DNA of 64,000 nucleotides from Pseudomonas lundensis (GTDB lineage: Bacteria > Pseudomonadota > Gammaproteobacteria > Pseudomonadales > Pseudomonadaceae), in the NCBI RefSeq assembly GCF_001042985.1, contig NZ_JYKY01000013.1, positions 62,001 to 126,000 on the forward strand. The letters run 5' to 3'. This document shows, piece by piece, positions 49,015 to 57,956 of this stretch. How positions within the stretch are numbered: the stretch's first letter is position 1; each line of letters begins with the position of its first letter. A program made the position numbers and the translations under genes. The notes below the pieces were generated by a model that did not search any database, was not told the origin of the DNA, and worked only from the letters and a program-made list of their open reading frames with translations.

Positions 49015-49634
49015 GATTGGCCTCCACGCAAAGTTAAATAGTAGTGATGCAAGCGCTCGACTTCCGTCTGTAGCGCCTTCAAATCGTTGTCGTTGACCAG
49101 CACATCATCGGCATGGCGCAGGCGTTCTTCACGACTGGCCTGTGCCTTGAGAATGGCCCGGACTTGATCTTCGCTGGTGTTGTCGCGCAACAGGGTTCGC
49201 TGAATTTGCAGGGCTTGGGGAGCATCAATGACCAGCACCCGCTGGGTCGTCGCGTGTTGCCCGGATTCGACCAGCAACGGCGATACCAGGATCGCATAGG
49301 GCGATGTCGCCTGAGCCAGGTTCTGAGCTATCTCATCGCGGATCAACGGGTGTAGCAAAGCCTCCAGCCAAAGGCGTTGCTGCGGGTCGGCAAAAATCAG
49401 TGTGCGCAGGGCGCCGCGATCCAGTTGCCCGTCGGCCTGCAAAACATCGGCACCGAAGTGCTCAGCGATTTTTTTCAGCGCCGCACGGCCCGGTTCGACC
49501 ACCCAGCGTGCCGCGTGGTCGGCATCCACAACATGAACGCCCAGCGCGGCAAAGTGCTCAGCCGCCGCGCTTTTGCCGCTGCCGATCCCGCCGGTCAGGC
49601 CCAGAATCCAGGGTTTGGAAGATGCGGTATTCAT
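49011..49634 (-). CDS. coaE: dephospho-CoA kinase
   Basis: 207 residues from the ATG at 49634, which overlaps no more than the untranslated end of pilD; a start four codons earlier would overlap the pilD stop. The P-loop is [11 protein letters not shown] (about 12-22). [10 protein letters not shown] and HPLIRDEIA are conserved. It catalyses the last step of coenzyme A synthesis. Confidence 0.96.
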   Translation of the reverse strand: MNTASSKPWILGLTGGIGSGKSAAAEHFAALGVHVVDADHAARWVVEPGRAALKKIAEHFGADVLQADGQLDRGALRTLIFADPQQRLWLEALLHPLIRDEIAQNLAQATSPYAILVSPLLVESGQHATTQRVLVIDAPQALQIQRTLLRDNTSEDQVRAILKAQASREERLRHADDVLVNDNDLKALQTEVERLHHYYLTLRGGQS

Positions 49635-49635
49635 T

Positions 49636-50496
49636 TCACGTCGCAAGTTGCCAATAGAAAGCGGTCATTTGACCACCCCAGAGCAATGCAATCCACCCGG
49701 CAATGGCCAGGTAGGGCGCAAAAGGGATGGCCGTCGCGCGATGAGCGCGGCGCAACAGCAGCAAACTGATGCCCACCAGCGCCCCGACCAGCGATGACAA
49801 CAGGATCGTTAACGGTAATACCGATACGCCCCCCCACGCGCCAAACAGGGCCAGCAACTTGAAATCCCCATGGCCCATGCCGTCCTTACCCGTCATCCAT
49901 TTGAACAGCCAAAAAATCGACCACAAGCTCAGGTAACCCAGCGCTGCCCCCCAAACGGCCTGTGACAGCGTGGTGAAAAGTTCGAAGCTGTTGAGCAGCA
50001 GTCCGAGCCATAGCAACGGCAGTACCAGCACATCGGGCACGATTTGATGCCGGGCGTCGATCAGGCAAATGGCAATCAAACCCCAGGTCAGCAACAGCAT
50101 CCAGCCAGCCTGAGGGGTCAAGCCAAAATGCCAGGCAATAAAGCCAGACACGAGGCCGCACGCCAGTTCGGTCAGGGGGTAGCGGGGGCTGATGCGGGTT
50201 TTGCACTGCGAGCACTTGCCGCGCAAGAGCGCATAACTGAGCAGCGGGATGTTCTCCCAGGGGCGTAAGCGGTGCTGGCACTCAGGGCAGTGAGACGCCG
50301 GCAGGCACAGGTTGTAGGTCGTTTTATCGTCCGCAGGGGCAAGCTCAAGCACTTCACGGGCCTGAGCCTGCCAGTCCTGCTCAAGCATTTTCGGCAATCG
50401 CCAGACCAGTACGTTCAGGAAACTGCCGACCAACAGGCCCAGCAACAAGGCTCCCGCGATCAACGCAGCAGGGTGGATGCTTAAAAAATCGATCAT
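49636..50496 (-). CDS. pilD: type IV prepilin peptidase / N-methyltransferase PilD
   Basis: 286 residues from the ATG at 50496; a TTG two codons earlier overlaps the pilC stop and is possible. Eight or so membrane helices. The cytoplasmic zinc site has two Cys-x2-Cys pairs (HCPECQ and KCSQCK, about C70, C73, C95, C98). The protease aspartates are D147 in CLIDARHQ and D211 in GMGHGDFK. It processes all the pilins in this window and would also serve type II secretion pseudopilins. Confidence 0.96.
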   Translation of the reverse strand: MIDFLSIHPAALIAGALLLGLLVGSFLNVLVWRLPKMLEQDWQAQAREVLELAPADDKTTYNLCLPASHCPECQHRLRPWENIPLLSYALLRGKCSQCKTRISPRYPLTELACGLVSGFIAWHFGLTPQAGWMLLLTWGLIAICLIDARHQIVPDVLVLPLLWLGLLLNSFELFTTLSQAVWGAALGYLSLWSIFWLFKWMTGKDGMGHGDFKLLALFGAWGGVSVLPLTILLSSLVGALVGISLLLLRRAHRATAIPFAPYLAIAGWIALLWGGQMTAFYWQLAT

Positions 50497-50498
50497 GC

Positions 50499-51704
50499 TC
50501 AAATCACTTGGCCCAGTTTGAAAATCGGTAAATACATGGCAATGACCAGACCGCCCACCACAATCCCCAGTACCACCATGATTGCGGGCTCCATCAGCGT
50601 TGTCAGGTTATCGACGAGGGTGTCGACCTCGCTCTCATAATAGGTGGCTACGTGATTGAGCATGCTGTCCAGTGTGCCGGACTCTTCGCCAATGGCTGTC
50701 ATCTGAATCGCCATGTCCGGGAATGCGCCACTGCTGCTCATGGCCACATGAATCTGCGTACCCGTGGCAACGTGTTGCTTGAGCCGCAGCACGGCCTCTT
50801 TCAGCACACTATTGCCCGTCGCGCCTGCGACTGAGTCCAGCGCGTCGAGCAAAGGCACGCCGGCGGCCAGGGTGGTGGAAAGGGTGCGGGCAAATCGGGC
50901 AATCGCAGACAGGTGTAACAACTGCCCCGTGACAGGGATTTTCAGCAACAGGGCGTCCAGTCGATGGCGCAGGGTGGCTGAGGCCTTGTAACGATGACGG
51001 ACGATCACGGCAGCGCCAGCGGTGCCCAGTAAAAGCCAAAGGCCGTGGCGTTGCAATGCCTCAGACATGCCAATCACCCACAAGGTAAAGACGGGGAGTT
51101 GCGCATTGAACGAAGCAAACATCCCCTGAAATTGCGGTACGACTTTTATCAACAGGATGCCGCTGACCACTAATGCCACCAGCAACACGGCGATGGGATA
51201 CGTCATGGCTTTTTTGATCTTCTTCTTCAGCGCGTCGGATTTTTCCTTGTAGGTCGCGATACGTTGCAGCATCACCTCCAGCGCGCCAGCTTGTTCCCCG
51301 GCTTCCACCAGATTGCAGAACAGCGTGTCGAAGTGCTCCGGTTTGTTACGCAGGGCGGCGGTGAGGCTGGTTCCGGCGGCGATATCCCGCGTCAGTTCGA
51401 TCATCAGTTGGCGCATGGCGCACTGCTCGAACCCTTTGCCAATCACCTCCAGCGCTTGCAAAAGAGGCACGCCCGACTGGATCAGCGTCGCCAGTTGGCG
51501 ACTGAACAGGGTGATGTCTGACGCGTTGACAGACCTGCCAGCGCGACGGCGTGAGGGGCGTTGACGCCGAATGCTGCACACCGTGATCCCTTGGCGCCGC
51601 AATTGGGCGCGAAGTTGGGCGTGCCCGCTGGCGCTGAGTTCCCCGGTGTGAGTGGCGCCGTGGGCATCCTTGCCTTCCCAGCGATACAAATACGTGTCGG
51701 CCAT
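50499..51704 (-). CDS. pilC: type IV pilus inner-membrane platform protein PilC
   Basis: 401 residues from the ATG at 51704, AAGGA seven bases upstream. Two GspF domains, each with a VEAGEQAGALE- or IGEESGTLD-type motif, and three membrane helices. It anchors the assembly and retraction motors. In P. aeruginosa pilB lies between pilA and pilC; here only 223 bases separate the pilC and pilA starts and no ATPase gene is present. Confidence 0.95.
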   Translation of the reverse strand: MADTYLYRWEGKDAHGATHTGELSASGHAQLRAQLRRQGITVCSIRRQRPSRRRAGRSVNASDITLFSRQLATLIQSGVPLLQALEVIGKGFEQCAMRQLMIELTRDIAAGTSLTAALRNKPEHFDTLFCNLVEAGEQAGALEVMLQRIATYKEKSDALKKKIKKAMTYPIAVLLVALVVSGILLIKVVPQFQGMFASFNAQLPVFTLWVIGMSEALQRHGLWLLLGTAGAAVIVRHRYKASATLRHRLDALLLKIPVTGQLLHLSAIARFARTLSTTLAAGVPLLDALDSVAGATGNSVLKEAVLRLKQHVATGTQIHVAMSSSGAFPDMAIQMTAIGEESGTLDSMLNHVATYYESEVDTLVDNLTTLMEPAIMVVLGIVVGGLVIAMYLPIFKLGQVI

Positions 51705-51891
51705 GCTGTCGTCCTTGAACAGTGGCGCGTTCAGTTGCGCCGTGCATGTCAAAGACTAGACAGCGCCACAGTCGTCACCTGTGCCAGTGCAATTCCAAAG
51801 GTGTCAAACGCTGTTGTTCAGAAGCTTCTGACAACGATCCTTGATAGCCTGTGCGCACTTTTTTAGCGGCTCAGCGTTGAGCTTGCATCGG

Positions 51892-51915
51892 GTCGCCGGG
51901 CGGCGACTTATTTTT
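51892..51915 (+). promoter_or_regulatory. hairpin plus T run in the pilA leader
   Basis: GTCGCC-GGGC-GGCGAC followed by TTATTTTT ends just before the pilA ribosome-binding site. It has terminator form and could act as an attenuator or as a 5' stabiliser. Confidence 0.5.
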
Positions 51916-51927
51916 CGGAGGCCGTAC

Positions 51928-52335
51928 ATGAAACAACAACAGGGCATTACCTTGATTGAGCTGATGATCGTGGTAGCGATCATCGGTCTGATCGCATCTT
52001 TCGCATTGCCTGCTTACAACGACCACACCATGAAAGCGCGGTTTGCTGAGGTGAACACGCTCGGCAACAGCTACAAAACGGCGGTTGCACTGTGCTTCAG
52101 CGAAACCAATGATCTGGCCCAATGCGATGCGGGCACCCACGGCATACCAGGTCCCGCAGATGCCACCGACAACCTCGCTGCCGGCATGACCGTGATTGAT
52201 GGTGTGATCAGCATGACCGGTACTCAAGCGGCTGGCGGCTGGACCAGCGTCATGGTCCCGGCCTTGAGTGGCGCTGGTAATGCGCTGGTCTGGACCCAAA
52301 GCGGCACGTGCCTGACCAGCGGTGCCTGCAAATAG
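51928..52335 (+). CDS. pilA: type IV major pilin PilA
   Basis: 135 residues from the ATG at 51928, GGAGG seven bases upstream. Leader MKQQQG, cleavage before ITLIELMIVVAIIGLIASFA, with Glu5 present. Two cysteine pairs are possible: ALCFSETNDLAQC and the C-terminal GTCLTSGACK, the latter forming the D-region loop. It is divergent from pilC and followed by tRNA-Thr, the same order as at the P. aeruginosa pilin locus. I found no sigma-54 promoter upstream. Confidence 0.93.
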   Translation: MKQQQGITLIELMIVVAIIGLIASFALPAYNDHTMKARFAEVNTLGNSYKTAVALCFSETNDLAQCDAGTHGIPGPADATDNLAAGMTVIDGVISMTGTQAAGGWTSVMVPALSGAGNALVWTQSGTCLTSGACK

Positions 52336-52381
52336 CCACGAATTGCCCGATTTCATTGGCAGTGATAGTTTTGCTGCCACC

Positions 52382-52457
52382 GCCGGTGTAGCTCAGTCGG
52401 TAGAGCAGCGCACTCGTAACGCGAAGGTCGCAGGTTCGATTCCTGTCTCCGGCACCA
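52382..52457 (+). tRNA. tRNA-Thr (CGT)
   Basis: 76 bases with encoded CCA; anticodon loop CTCGTAA. Acceptor GCCGGTG against CTCCGGC leaves a T·T mismatch at 6-67, and the anticodon stem has A·C at 31-39 besides the usual G·A at 27-43. Confidence 0.93.
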
Positions 52458-52465
52458 GTCAATAA

Positions 52466-52494
52466 AACGCCCTGTCTTCAGCAGGGCGTTTTTT
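52466..52494 (+). terminator. terminator after tRNA-Thr
   Basis: AACGCCCTG / CAGGGCGTT, nine pairs, then four further T residues. Confidence 0.92.
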
Positions 52495-52603
52495 ATGGGG
52501 CGCGTTTGGCCGGTTCAAGGCGCCAGGGTGACCTGATCGGCGGTCAACATTAACGTCCGAAAATGGCGAGATTCACCAAAAGTCCGGTGCTATTGTGCGG
52601 GCC

Positions 52604-54103
52604 ATGAACACACACGACTCGCCCCACACCGCGCTGACACCGTCTACCGCCGCCTGCGAAATCGCCCGGTTGAGCCGCGATGCGCGGTTTGACGGGGTGT
52701 TTTTCACGGCCGTGCTCACCACGCGTATTTACTGCCGTCCCGTCTGCCCGGCCCGTGCGCCCAAGGCTGAGAACGTGGTGTATTACGCCAGTGCGGCGGC
52801 GGCTCAGGCCCAGGGGTTTCGTCCCTGTTTGCGCTGTCGCCCCGAGCTGGCGCCGGGCAATCTGTTGTGGTCGCACAGCGAGCACTTGGTGACGCGTGCC
52901 CTGAAGCTGATCAACGAAGGTTTTTTAGCCGATCACCCGCTGGATGCGTTGGCCGAACGTTTGAATGTAGGGGCTCGGCAGTTACGCCGCTTGTTCGTGA
53001 AATACCTGGGCGCGCCGCCCATCGCGGTGCATGCCACCCAACGGTTGTTGTTTGCCAAACAACTGCTGACCGAAACCGCATTGTCGATCACTGACGTCGC
53101 CCTGGCCTCGGGGTTCGGCAGTGTACGGCGTTTCAATTCGGCGTTTGCCGAAGCCAACCATGCCGAGCCTCGCGCGTTCAGGCGCAGCCCAGCCATTCGG
53201 GCCGATGCGGCCATGGTGCTGCGCCTTGGCTATCGCCCGCCCTACGACTTCAAGGCCGTGCTGGGTTTCCTGTTCAATCGCGCGTTGCCGGGTATCGAGT
53301 CTGTGGACGCCCAGAGTTATCAGCGGGTGTTCGGCCCGGCGCAATCGCCCGGCTGGCTGCGGGTCAGCGCCGCGCCGGCGGGGCAGCATGCCTTGCGCCT
53401 GGAGTTGTACAACGTCGCGCCGGCCCAACTCCTTAACGTGGTTACCCGCATTCGGCGCATGTTCGATCTGGATGCCGACCCTCAGGCCATTGCGCATACC
53501 CTCGGCGCCAGCCCGTCACTCGCCCCGCTGGTCGAACGCTACCCGGGCTTGCGTTTGCCGGGCGGTTGGGATGGCTTTGAGGTGGCCGTACGGGCGGTGT
53601 TGGGCCAGCAAGTGAGCGTGGCCGCCGCGCGCACGTTGGCCAGCCGCATCGTGCAACGGTTTGGAACACCGGTTGAAATGCCCGGTATCCCCGGGCTCAA
53701 TCGCCTGTTTCCTGCGGCGCAGCAATTGGCCGACGCCCATCTGGATCAACTCGGTATCACTCAGGCGCGCATCCATACGATCCGGGGCATTGCCCGCGCC
53801 CTGATCGATGGACAGGTCGATTTCGCGGTTGAACAGCCGCTCGAAACCTTCATCCGTCGCTGGGTGCAACTGCCGGGCATAGGTGAATGGACCGCGCATT
53901 ACATTGCCATGCGCGTGCTCAAACACCCCGACGCGTTCCCGGCGGCCGATCTGATTTTGCGCCGCGAGGCCAACCCTGACGGCGCCCCGTTGAGCACTAA
54001 AACCCTGCTCGAACTGGCCGAAAGCTGGCGGCCATGGCGGGCCTATTCAGTGATGTACTTATGGCGCGCAGCCACCGATGCGGCTGCGGCACGGAGGGTT
54101 TAA
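52604..54103 (+). CDS. alkA: Ada-AlkA fusion: methylation sensor/regulator with 3-methyladenine DNA glycosylase
   Basis: 499 residues from the ATG at 52604. Residues 15-85 are the Ada zinc domain with C44, C48, C75 and C78 (YCRPVCPAR, PCLRCRPE), spaced as in E. coli Ada; the first cysteine would accept a methyl group from phosphotriesters. Residues 90-200 are an AraC-type helix-turn-helix pair. Residues 205-499 are AlkA, with the helix-hairpin-helix LPGIGEWTAHY and the catalytic D449 in FPAADL. It is likely an autoregulated adaptive-response protein. ogt follows after two bases. Confidence 0.93.
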   Translation: MNTHDSPHTALTPSTAACEIARLSRDARFDGVFFTAVLTTRIYCRPVCPARAPKAENVVYYASAAAAQAQGFRPCLRCRPELAPGNLLWSHSEHLVTRALKLINEGFLADHPLDALAERLNVGARQLRRLFVKYLGAPPIAVHATQRLLFAKQLLTETALSITDVALASGFGSVRRFNSAFAEANHAEPRAFRRSPAIRADAAMVLRLGYRPPYDFKAVLGFLFNRALPGIESVDAQSYQRVFGPAQSPGWLRVSAAPAGQHALRLELYNVAPAQLLNVVTRIRRMFDLDADPQAIAHTLGASPSLAPLVERYPGLRLPGGWDGFEVAVRAVLGQQVSVAAARTLASRIVQRFGTPVEMPGIPGLNRLFPAAQQLADAHLDQLGITQARIHTIRGIARALIDGQVDFAVEQPLETFIRRWVQLPGIGEWTAHYIAMRVLKHPDAFPAADLILRREANPDGAPLSTKTLLELAESWRPWRAYSVMYLWRAATDAAAARRV

Positions 54104-54105
54104 CC

Positions 54106-54603
54106 ATGACGCAGATTTACTACGCGCAAATGCCGTCGCCCATTGGTCCGCTGTTTTTAGTGGCTGACGATGAGGGCCTGAGAGAAGTGCGCTTCGAATG
54201 TGAACGCCGGGCGCATGCACCGGAGGAAGGCTGGCTGCATGCGCCGCACAAACTGGCGCACGTGCGCCGACAGCTGGACGCGTATTTTGCAGGCGAGCGC
54301 CTGACCTTTGATTTGCCGCTCAAGCCACAAGGTACGCCGTTTCAACAGCAGGTCTGGCAAGCACTGACCACCATTCCTTTCGCGGTGATCACCAGTTACG
54401 GCCAGTTATCGCAGCAGATCCAGCGGCCCACCGCGTCGCGTGCGGTGGGCGCAGCCAATGGTCGTAACCCGATTCCGATCATCATCCCGTGCCACCGGGT
54501 GATCGGCAGCAACGGCAAACTGACGGGCTTTGCCGGCGGGCTCGCGGCCAAGCAGTGGCTGCTGGAGCATGAGCGGGCGCATCAGCCCTTCGATCTGACG
54601 TAA
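54106..54603 (+). CDS. ogt: methylated-DNA-protein-cysteine methyltransferase
   Basis: 165 residues from the ATG at 54106 with GGAGG upstream. The active site is IIIPCHRVIGSNG with C129; GTPFQQQVWQAL and SRAVGAANGRNP are conserved. It removes alkyl groups from O6-guanine in a suicide reaction. It is almost certainly co-transcribed with the Ada-AlkA fusion. Together they supply the Ada N-domain, AlkA and Ogt activities of an adaptive response. Confidence 0.94.
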   Translation: MTQIYYAQMPSPIGPLFLVADDEGLREVRFECERRAHAPEEGWLHAPHKLAHVRRQLDAYFAGERLTFDLPLKPQGTPFQQQVWQALTTIPFAVITSYGQLSQQIQRPTASRAVGAANGRNPIPIIIPCHRVIGSNGKLTGFAGGLAAKQWLLEHERAHQPFDLT

Positions 54604-54624
54604 TGCGCCGCAGCCGGTGGCGCC

Positions 54625-55473
54625 TTACAAACTCAACCGCATCGACAGGTCGACCGCTTTGACATCCTTGGTCATGGCGCCAATCGAAATGTAGTCCACG
54701 CCCGTTTGGGCAATGGGCAGCAACGTGCTTTGATTGATGCCGCCGCTGGCTTCCAGCTTGGCTTTGCCCGCGTTCAGGCGCACGGCTTCGCGCATGTCGT
54801 CCAGGCTCAACTCGTCGAGCATGATGATGTCAGCCCCTGCGGCCAGCGCTTCTCTGAGTTCATCCAGGCTCTCGACCTCGATCTCCACCGGTTTGCCGGG
54901 CGCGATTTTATGCGCGGCGTCGATGGCCTGAGCGATGCCGCCGCAGGCGGCAATGTGGTTTTCCTTGATCAGAAACGCGTCGTACAGGCCAATGCGATGG
55001 TTATGACAGCCACCGCAGGTCACGGCGTACTTTTGCGCCAGACGCAAACCCGGCAGGGTTTTGCGGGTGTCGAGCAATTTGACCTGAGTGTCGGCCACAT
55101 GGTCAGCCAACTGGCGGGCGTGGGTCGCGACGCCCGACAGCATTTGCAGGAAGTTCAACGCACTGCGCTCGCCGCTGAGCAGAGAGCGGGCCGGGCCTTC
55201 GAGGTGAAACAGCACTTGATTGGGGCTGACGCGTTCGCCATCGACAACCTGCCAATGCACGGCAACGCGAGGGTCCAGTTGGCGGAACACCGCGTCCACC
55301 CATGCGGTGCCACTGATCACGGCGGCATCGCGGGTGATGATCGTGGCTTTGGCCAGGCGTTCTGCCGGAATCAACCGCGCAGTGATGTCGCCGCTCCCAA
55401 TGTCTTCGGCAAGCGCACGGCGTACGTTGGCTTCGATCTCGGCGGTGAGATCGGCCAGATGTAAATTCGGCAT
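54625..55473 (-). CDS. nadC: nicotinate-nucleotide pyrophosphorylase (carboxylating)
   Basis: 282 residues from the ATG at 55473, GGAG upstream. It converts quinolinate and PRPP to nicotinate mononucleotide in NAD synthesis. [39 protein letters not shown] and LEASGGINQ are diagnostic. It lies near pilA as in P. aeruginosa. Confidence 0.96.
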   Translation of the reverse strand: MPNLHLADLTAEIEANVRRALAEDIGSGDITARLIPAERLAKATIITRDAAVISGTAWVDAVFRQLDPRVAVHWQVVDGERVSPNQVLFHLEGPARSLLSGERSALNFLQMLSGVATHARQLADHVADTQVKLLDTRKTLPGLRLAQKYAVTCGGCHNHRIGLYDAFLIKENHIAACGGIAQAIDAAHKIAPGKPVEIEVESLDELREALAAGADIIMLDELSLDDMREAVRLNAGKAKLEASGGINQSTLLPIAQTGVDYISIGAMTKDVKAVDLSMRLSL

Positions 55474-55826
55474 AACGAACTCCACAAACAAAGTGCGTCG
55501 ATTATAGGGCCATGCCGCGAACGAACCCAAGGTGGCGCGCTGCACGGTGGGTAAACGGCGGCAACTGTGCTGTTTTTTTAGGGTTCAGAAACGTTTTTTT
55601 CACCGATTGGCAAATGATTCAGCCAGTCGGGTAGCACAAGGCGCGTCTTTTGCAAGATAATCCGCGCCTTGTAATTGGCGTCATAGCTTTGACATGCCAT
55701 CAAGTCCTAATTTCAGATCTTCCGGCGAGCGCATCTTGGGCTGGCTGGTTTCTGTTTGCGAGCGTCAAAAGCGGCTTTGTCCCGTGCACGCCCACCGCAA
55801 GCGACACATCGTTCCAGGAGGCTTGG
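55474..55826. promoter_or_regulatory. divergent region nadC / DUF1631 with inverted repeat
   Basis: 353 bases with no credible gene. A perfect nine-base inverted repeat, CAAGGCGCG-N17-CGCGCCTTG (55637-55671), encloses GATAAT (55656-55661), which resembles a -10 hexamer. I saw no matching -35. Confidence 0.45.
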
Positions 55827-57299
55827 ATGCACAATGACGGGAAAGTGGGAGCTGCCCACAAGGCGATAGCGGAGCTGGCGACGCATTCGCCGCTCGCACG
55901 CCTGCCTGTCATTTTGTTGCAGGTCCATGACAAGGCCGCGCAGCAACTCAAGAGCGGCCTGCAAGTGCTGTTCGACAACGCCGACGAAACCCTGTTTGCC
56001 ATGGCTGACAACGCCCGCAGCGACGCCGAGCAAAGCCTGTTTTTTGAGGCCATGCGCGATGTCAGGCTCAAGCGCAAACACATTGAACGCGGGTTCCTGG
56101 ACCGTTTTTTTGACGCGTTTACCCGACTGACCCAGCCTGATGTCAGTGAGCGCACCCTGCATGGCGCCGCGCCCGTCGAGGGCACGTTCTCTCTGTTATC
56201 CAATGACCTGGAGCGCACGCAAGTCGTTAACGCAATGGTGGCGCAGGTCATGACGCGTGACCAAATGGCGCTTTGCCAACTGACCCAGCGCCTTGCAACC
56301 CTCTGTAACCTGCCGCTGGATGAGCACAACAATCCGTTGGGGCCGGCCATGTTGTGTGAGTACTTTTTGCAGGCCGAACGTGAGCAGGGCATGGACCTCA
56401 AGGTCAAGCTGATCATGCTGCAACTGTTCGAAACCTACCTGCTCAGCCACTCCGGCCAGCTGTATGCCGACGCCAATCAGCTGCTGATTGCCACGGGCGT
56501 ACTGCCTTCACTGGCTGACAACGACGCCTGTTGCGGAGCCCAGGCCGCAGCGCCGCCCGCGCACGTGCAAGAAGCGCAGAATCTGGTCGGGCTTCTGTTT
56601 GAGTACATTGCTCAGGATCGAAATGTCTCGCCGGCGCTGAAAAGCCAGATTGCTTTATTGCAGGAACCCTTGCGCAAGATTGCGCAGCGGGATCAGAATT
56701 TTTTCAGCTGCGACACCCATGCGGCCCGGCGTTTGTTGAATGTGATCGCTGCCGCGGCCATCGGCTGGGACGTGCGCACCGATGAGCGCAGCGACCCGCT
56801 GTTTCGCCAGATTGAGCGCGTCGTGCAACAGCTCGCGTCTTATTCGGGCGATAACCCCGCGCTGCTGGATTCGTTGCTGCATGAGTTTTTGGTCTTCACC
56901 CAGGCTGAACGTGGCCGAATCGAGCTGTTGGAACAGCGCACGCGCGAGGCTGAGCACGCGCGTCTTAAGGCGCCTGAAAAACCGCTCGCTGCCTCACAAA
57001 CCCTCGATGAGCAAGACCATCTGGGTCTGCTGCTGGTCAGCCAGTTACGGCTGGGGACGTGGATCGAATTGCAGGAAAACGAAGAATTCCGACTGCGCTG
57101 CAAGCTGATTGCCATTCTGGAGCCGGGTGGCAAACATATTTTCGTTAACCGCACCGGCCTGAAGGTGCTGGAACAAAGCCGCACTGACTTGATTGGCCAG
57201 TTGCGCAGCGGCAAGGTTTTGCTGCTGGATGACCGTTTGCTCTTTGATCGCGCACTGGAATCGGTCATTGGCAGCTTGCACCAGCACCACGCGCAGTAA
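55827..57299 (+). CDS. DUF1631 family protein
   Basis: 490 residues from the ATG at 55827 (AGGAGG six bases upstream); the frame is open further 5' but with no better start. Mostly helical and charged, cytoplasmic. HDKAAQQLKSGLQVLFDNADETLFAMADNA-type text at the N-terminus and the C-terminal LRLGTWIELQENEEFRLRCKL, which looks like a small beta-barrel of PilZ type, match DUF1631. Family members I remember are often 700 residues or more, so this is a short version. It occupies the place of PA4523 beside ampD. Function is unknown. Confidence 0.72.
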   Translation: MHNDGKVGAAHKAIAELATHSPLARLPVILLQVHDKAAQQLKSGLQVLFDNADETLFAMADNARSDAEQSLFFEAMRDVRLKRKHIERGFLDRFFDAFTRLTQPDVSERTLHGAAPVEGTFSLLSNDLERTQVVNAMVAQVMTRDQMALCQLTQRLATLCNLPLDEHNNPLGPAMLCEYFLQAEREQGMDLKVKLIMLQLFETYLLSHSGQLYADANQLLIATGVLPSLADNDACCGAQAAAPPAHVQEAQNLVGLLFEYIAQDRNVSPALKSQIALLQEPLRKIAQRDQNFFSCDTHAARRLLNVIAAAAIGWDVRTDERSDPLFRQIERVVQQLASYSGDNPALLDSLLHEFLVFTQAERGRIELLEQRTREAEHARLKAPEKPLAASQTLDEQDHLGLLLVSQLRLGTWIELQENEEFRLRCKLIAILEPGGKHIFVNRTGLKVLEQSRTDLIGQLRSGKVLLLDDRLLFDRALESVIGSLHQHHAQ

Positions 57300-57392
57300 C
57301 CCCTGCGACATCAGCGCCATAGATAGCTGCCAATTGAAGCGCGCATCGCGGCATACTGCGTCTTCGGTTTTTTCAACGCACAAGGAGCGTTT

Positions 57393-57956
57393 ATGCAGCT
57401 GGACCCCGCGAGCGGTTGGTGCCAAGGCGTGCACCGGTGCCCGTCGCCCAACTTCAATGAGCGCCCTGACGGCGAAATCTCCCTGTTGGTGATCCACAAC
57501 ATCAGCTTGCCGCCGGGGCAGTTTGCGACGGGCAAGGTCCAGGCGTTTTTCCAGAACCGGCTGGACGTCACCGAGCATCCGTACTTTGAAGGCATCAAGG
57601 CGCTACGCGTCAGTGCGCATTTTCTGATTGAACGCGACGGCCAGATCACGCAGTTTGTGTCGTGCCTGGACCGCGCCTGGCATGCGGGTATTTCCAGCTT
57701 TGAAGGGCGTGAGGCGTGCAATGACTTTTCGCTGGGCATCGAACTCGAAGGCACGGACGACCAACCGTTCACCGACGCGCAATATCAGGCATTGATTGCC
57801 CTGACCCGACAACTGCAACAGCACTATCCGCAGATTACCCCCCAGCGAATATGTGGCCACAGTGACGTGGCGCCGGGGCGCAAGACGGATCCGGGCCCTT
57901 GCTTTGATTGGGCGCGTTTTCGCCGTGAGCTGCCGCACACAGGAGAGAAACAATGA
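57393..57956 (+). CDS. ampD: 1,6-anhydro-N-acetylmuramyl-L-alanine amidase AmpD
   Basis: 187 residues, AAGGAG upstream. Zinc ligands H35 (LLVIHNIS), H156 and D166 (CGHSDVAPGRKTDPGP) and the catalytic E118 region (SLGIELEG). It cleaves anhydro-muropeptides recycled into the cytoplasm and so keeps AmpR-driven beta-lactamase expression low. Its stop overlaps the ampE start by four bases. Confidence 0.96.
   Translation: MQLDPASGWCQGVHRCPSPNFNERPDGEISLLVIHNISLPPGQFATGKVQAFFQNRLDVTEHPYFEGIKALRVSAHFLIERDGQITQFVSCLDRAWHAGISSFEGREACNDFSLGIELEGTDDQPFTDAQYQALIALTRQLQQHYPQITPQRICGHSDVAPGRKTDPGPCFDWARFRRELPHTGEKQ

Noticed and set aside
51753..51927. Sigma-54 promoter for pilA
   Set aside because: I looked for TGGCAC-N5-TTGC and found nothing close.
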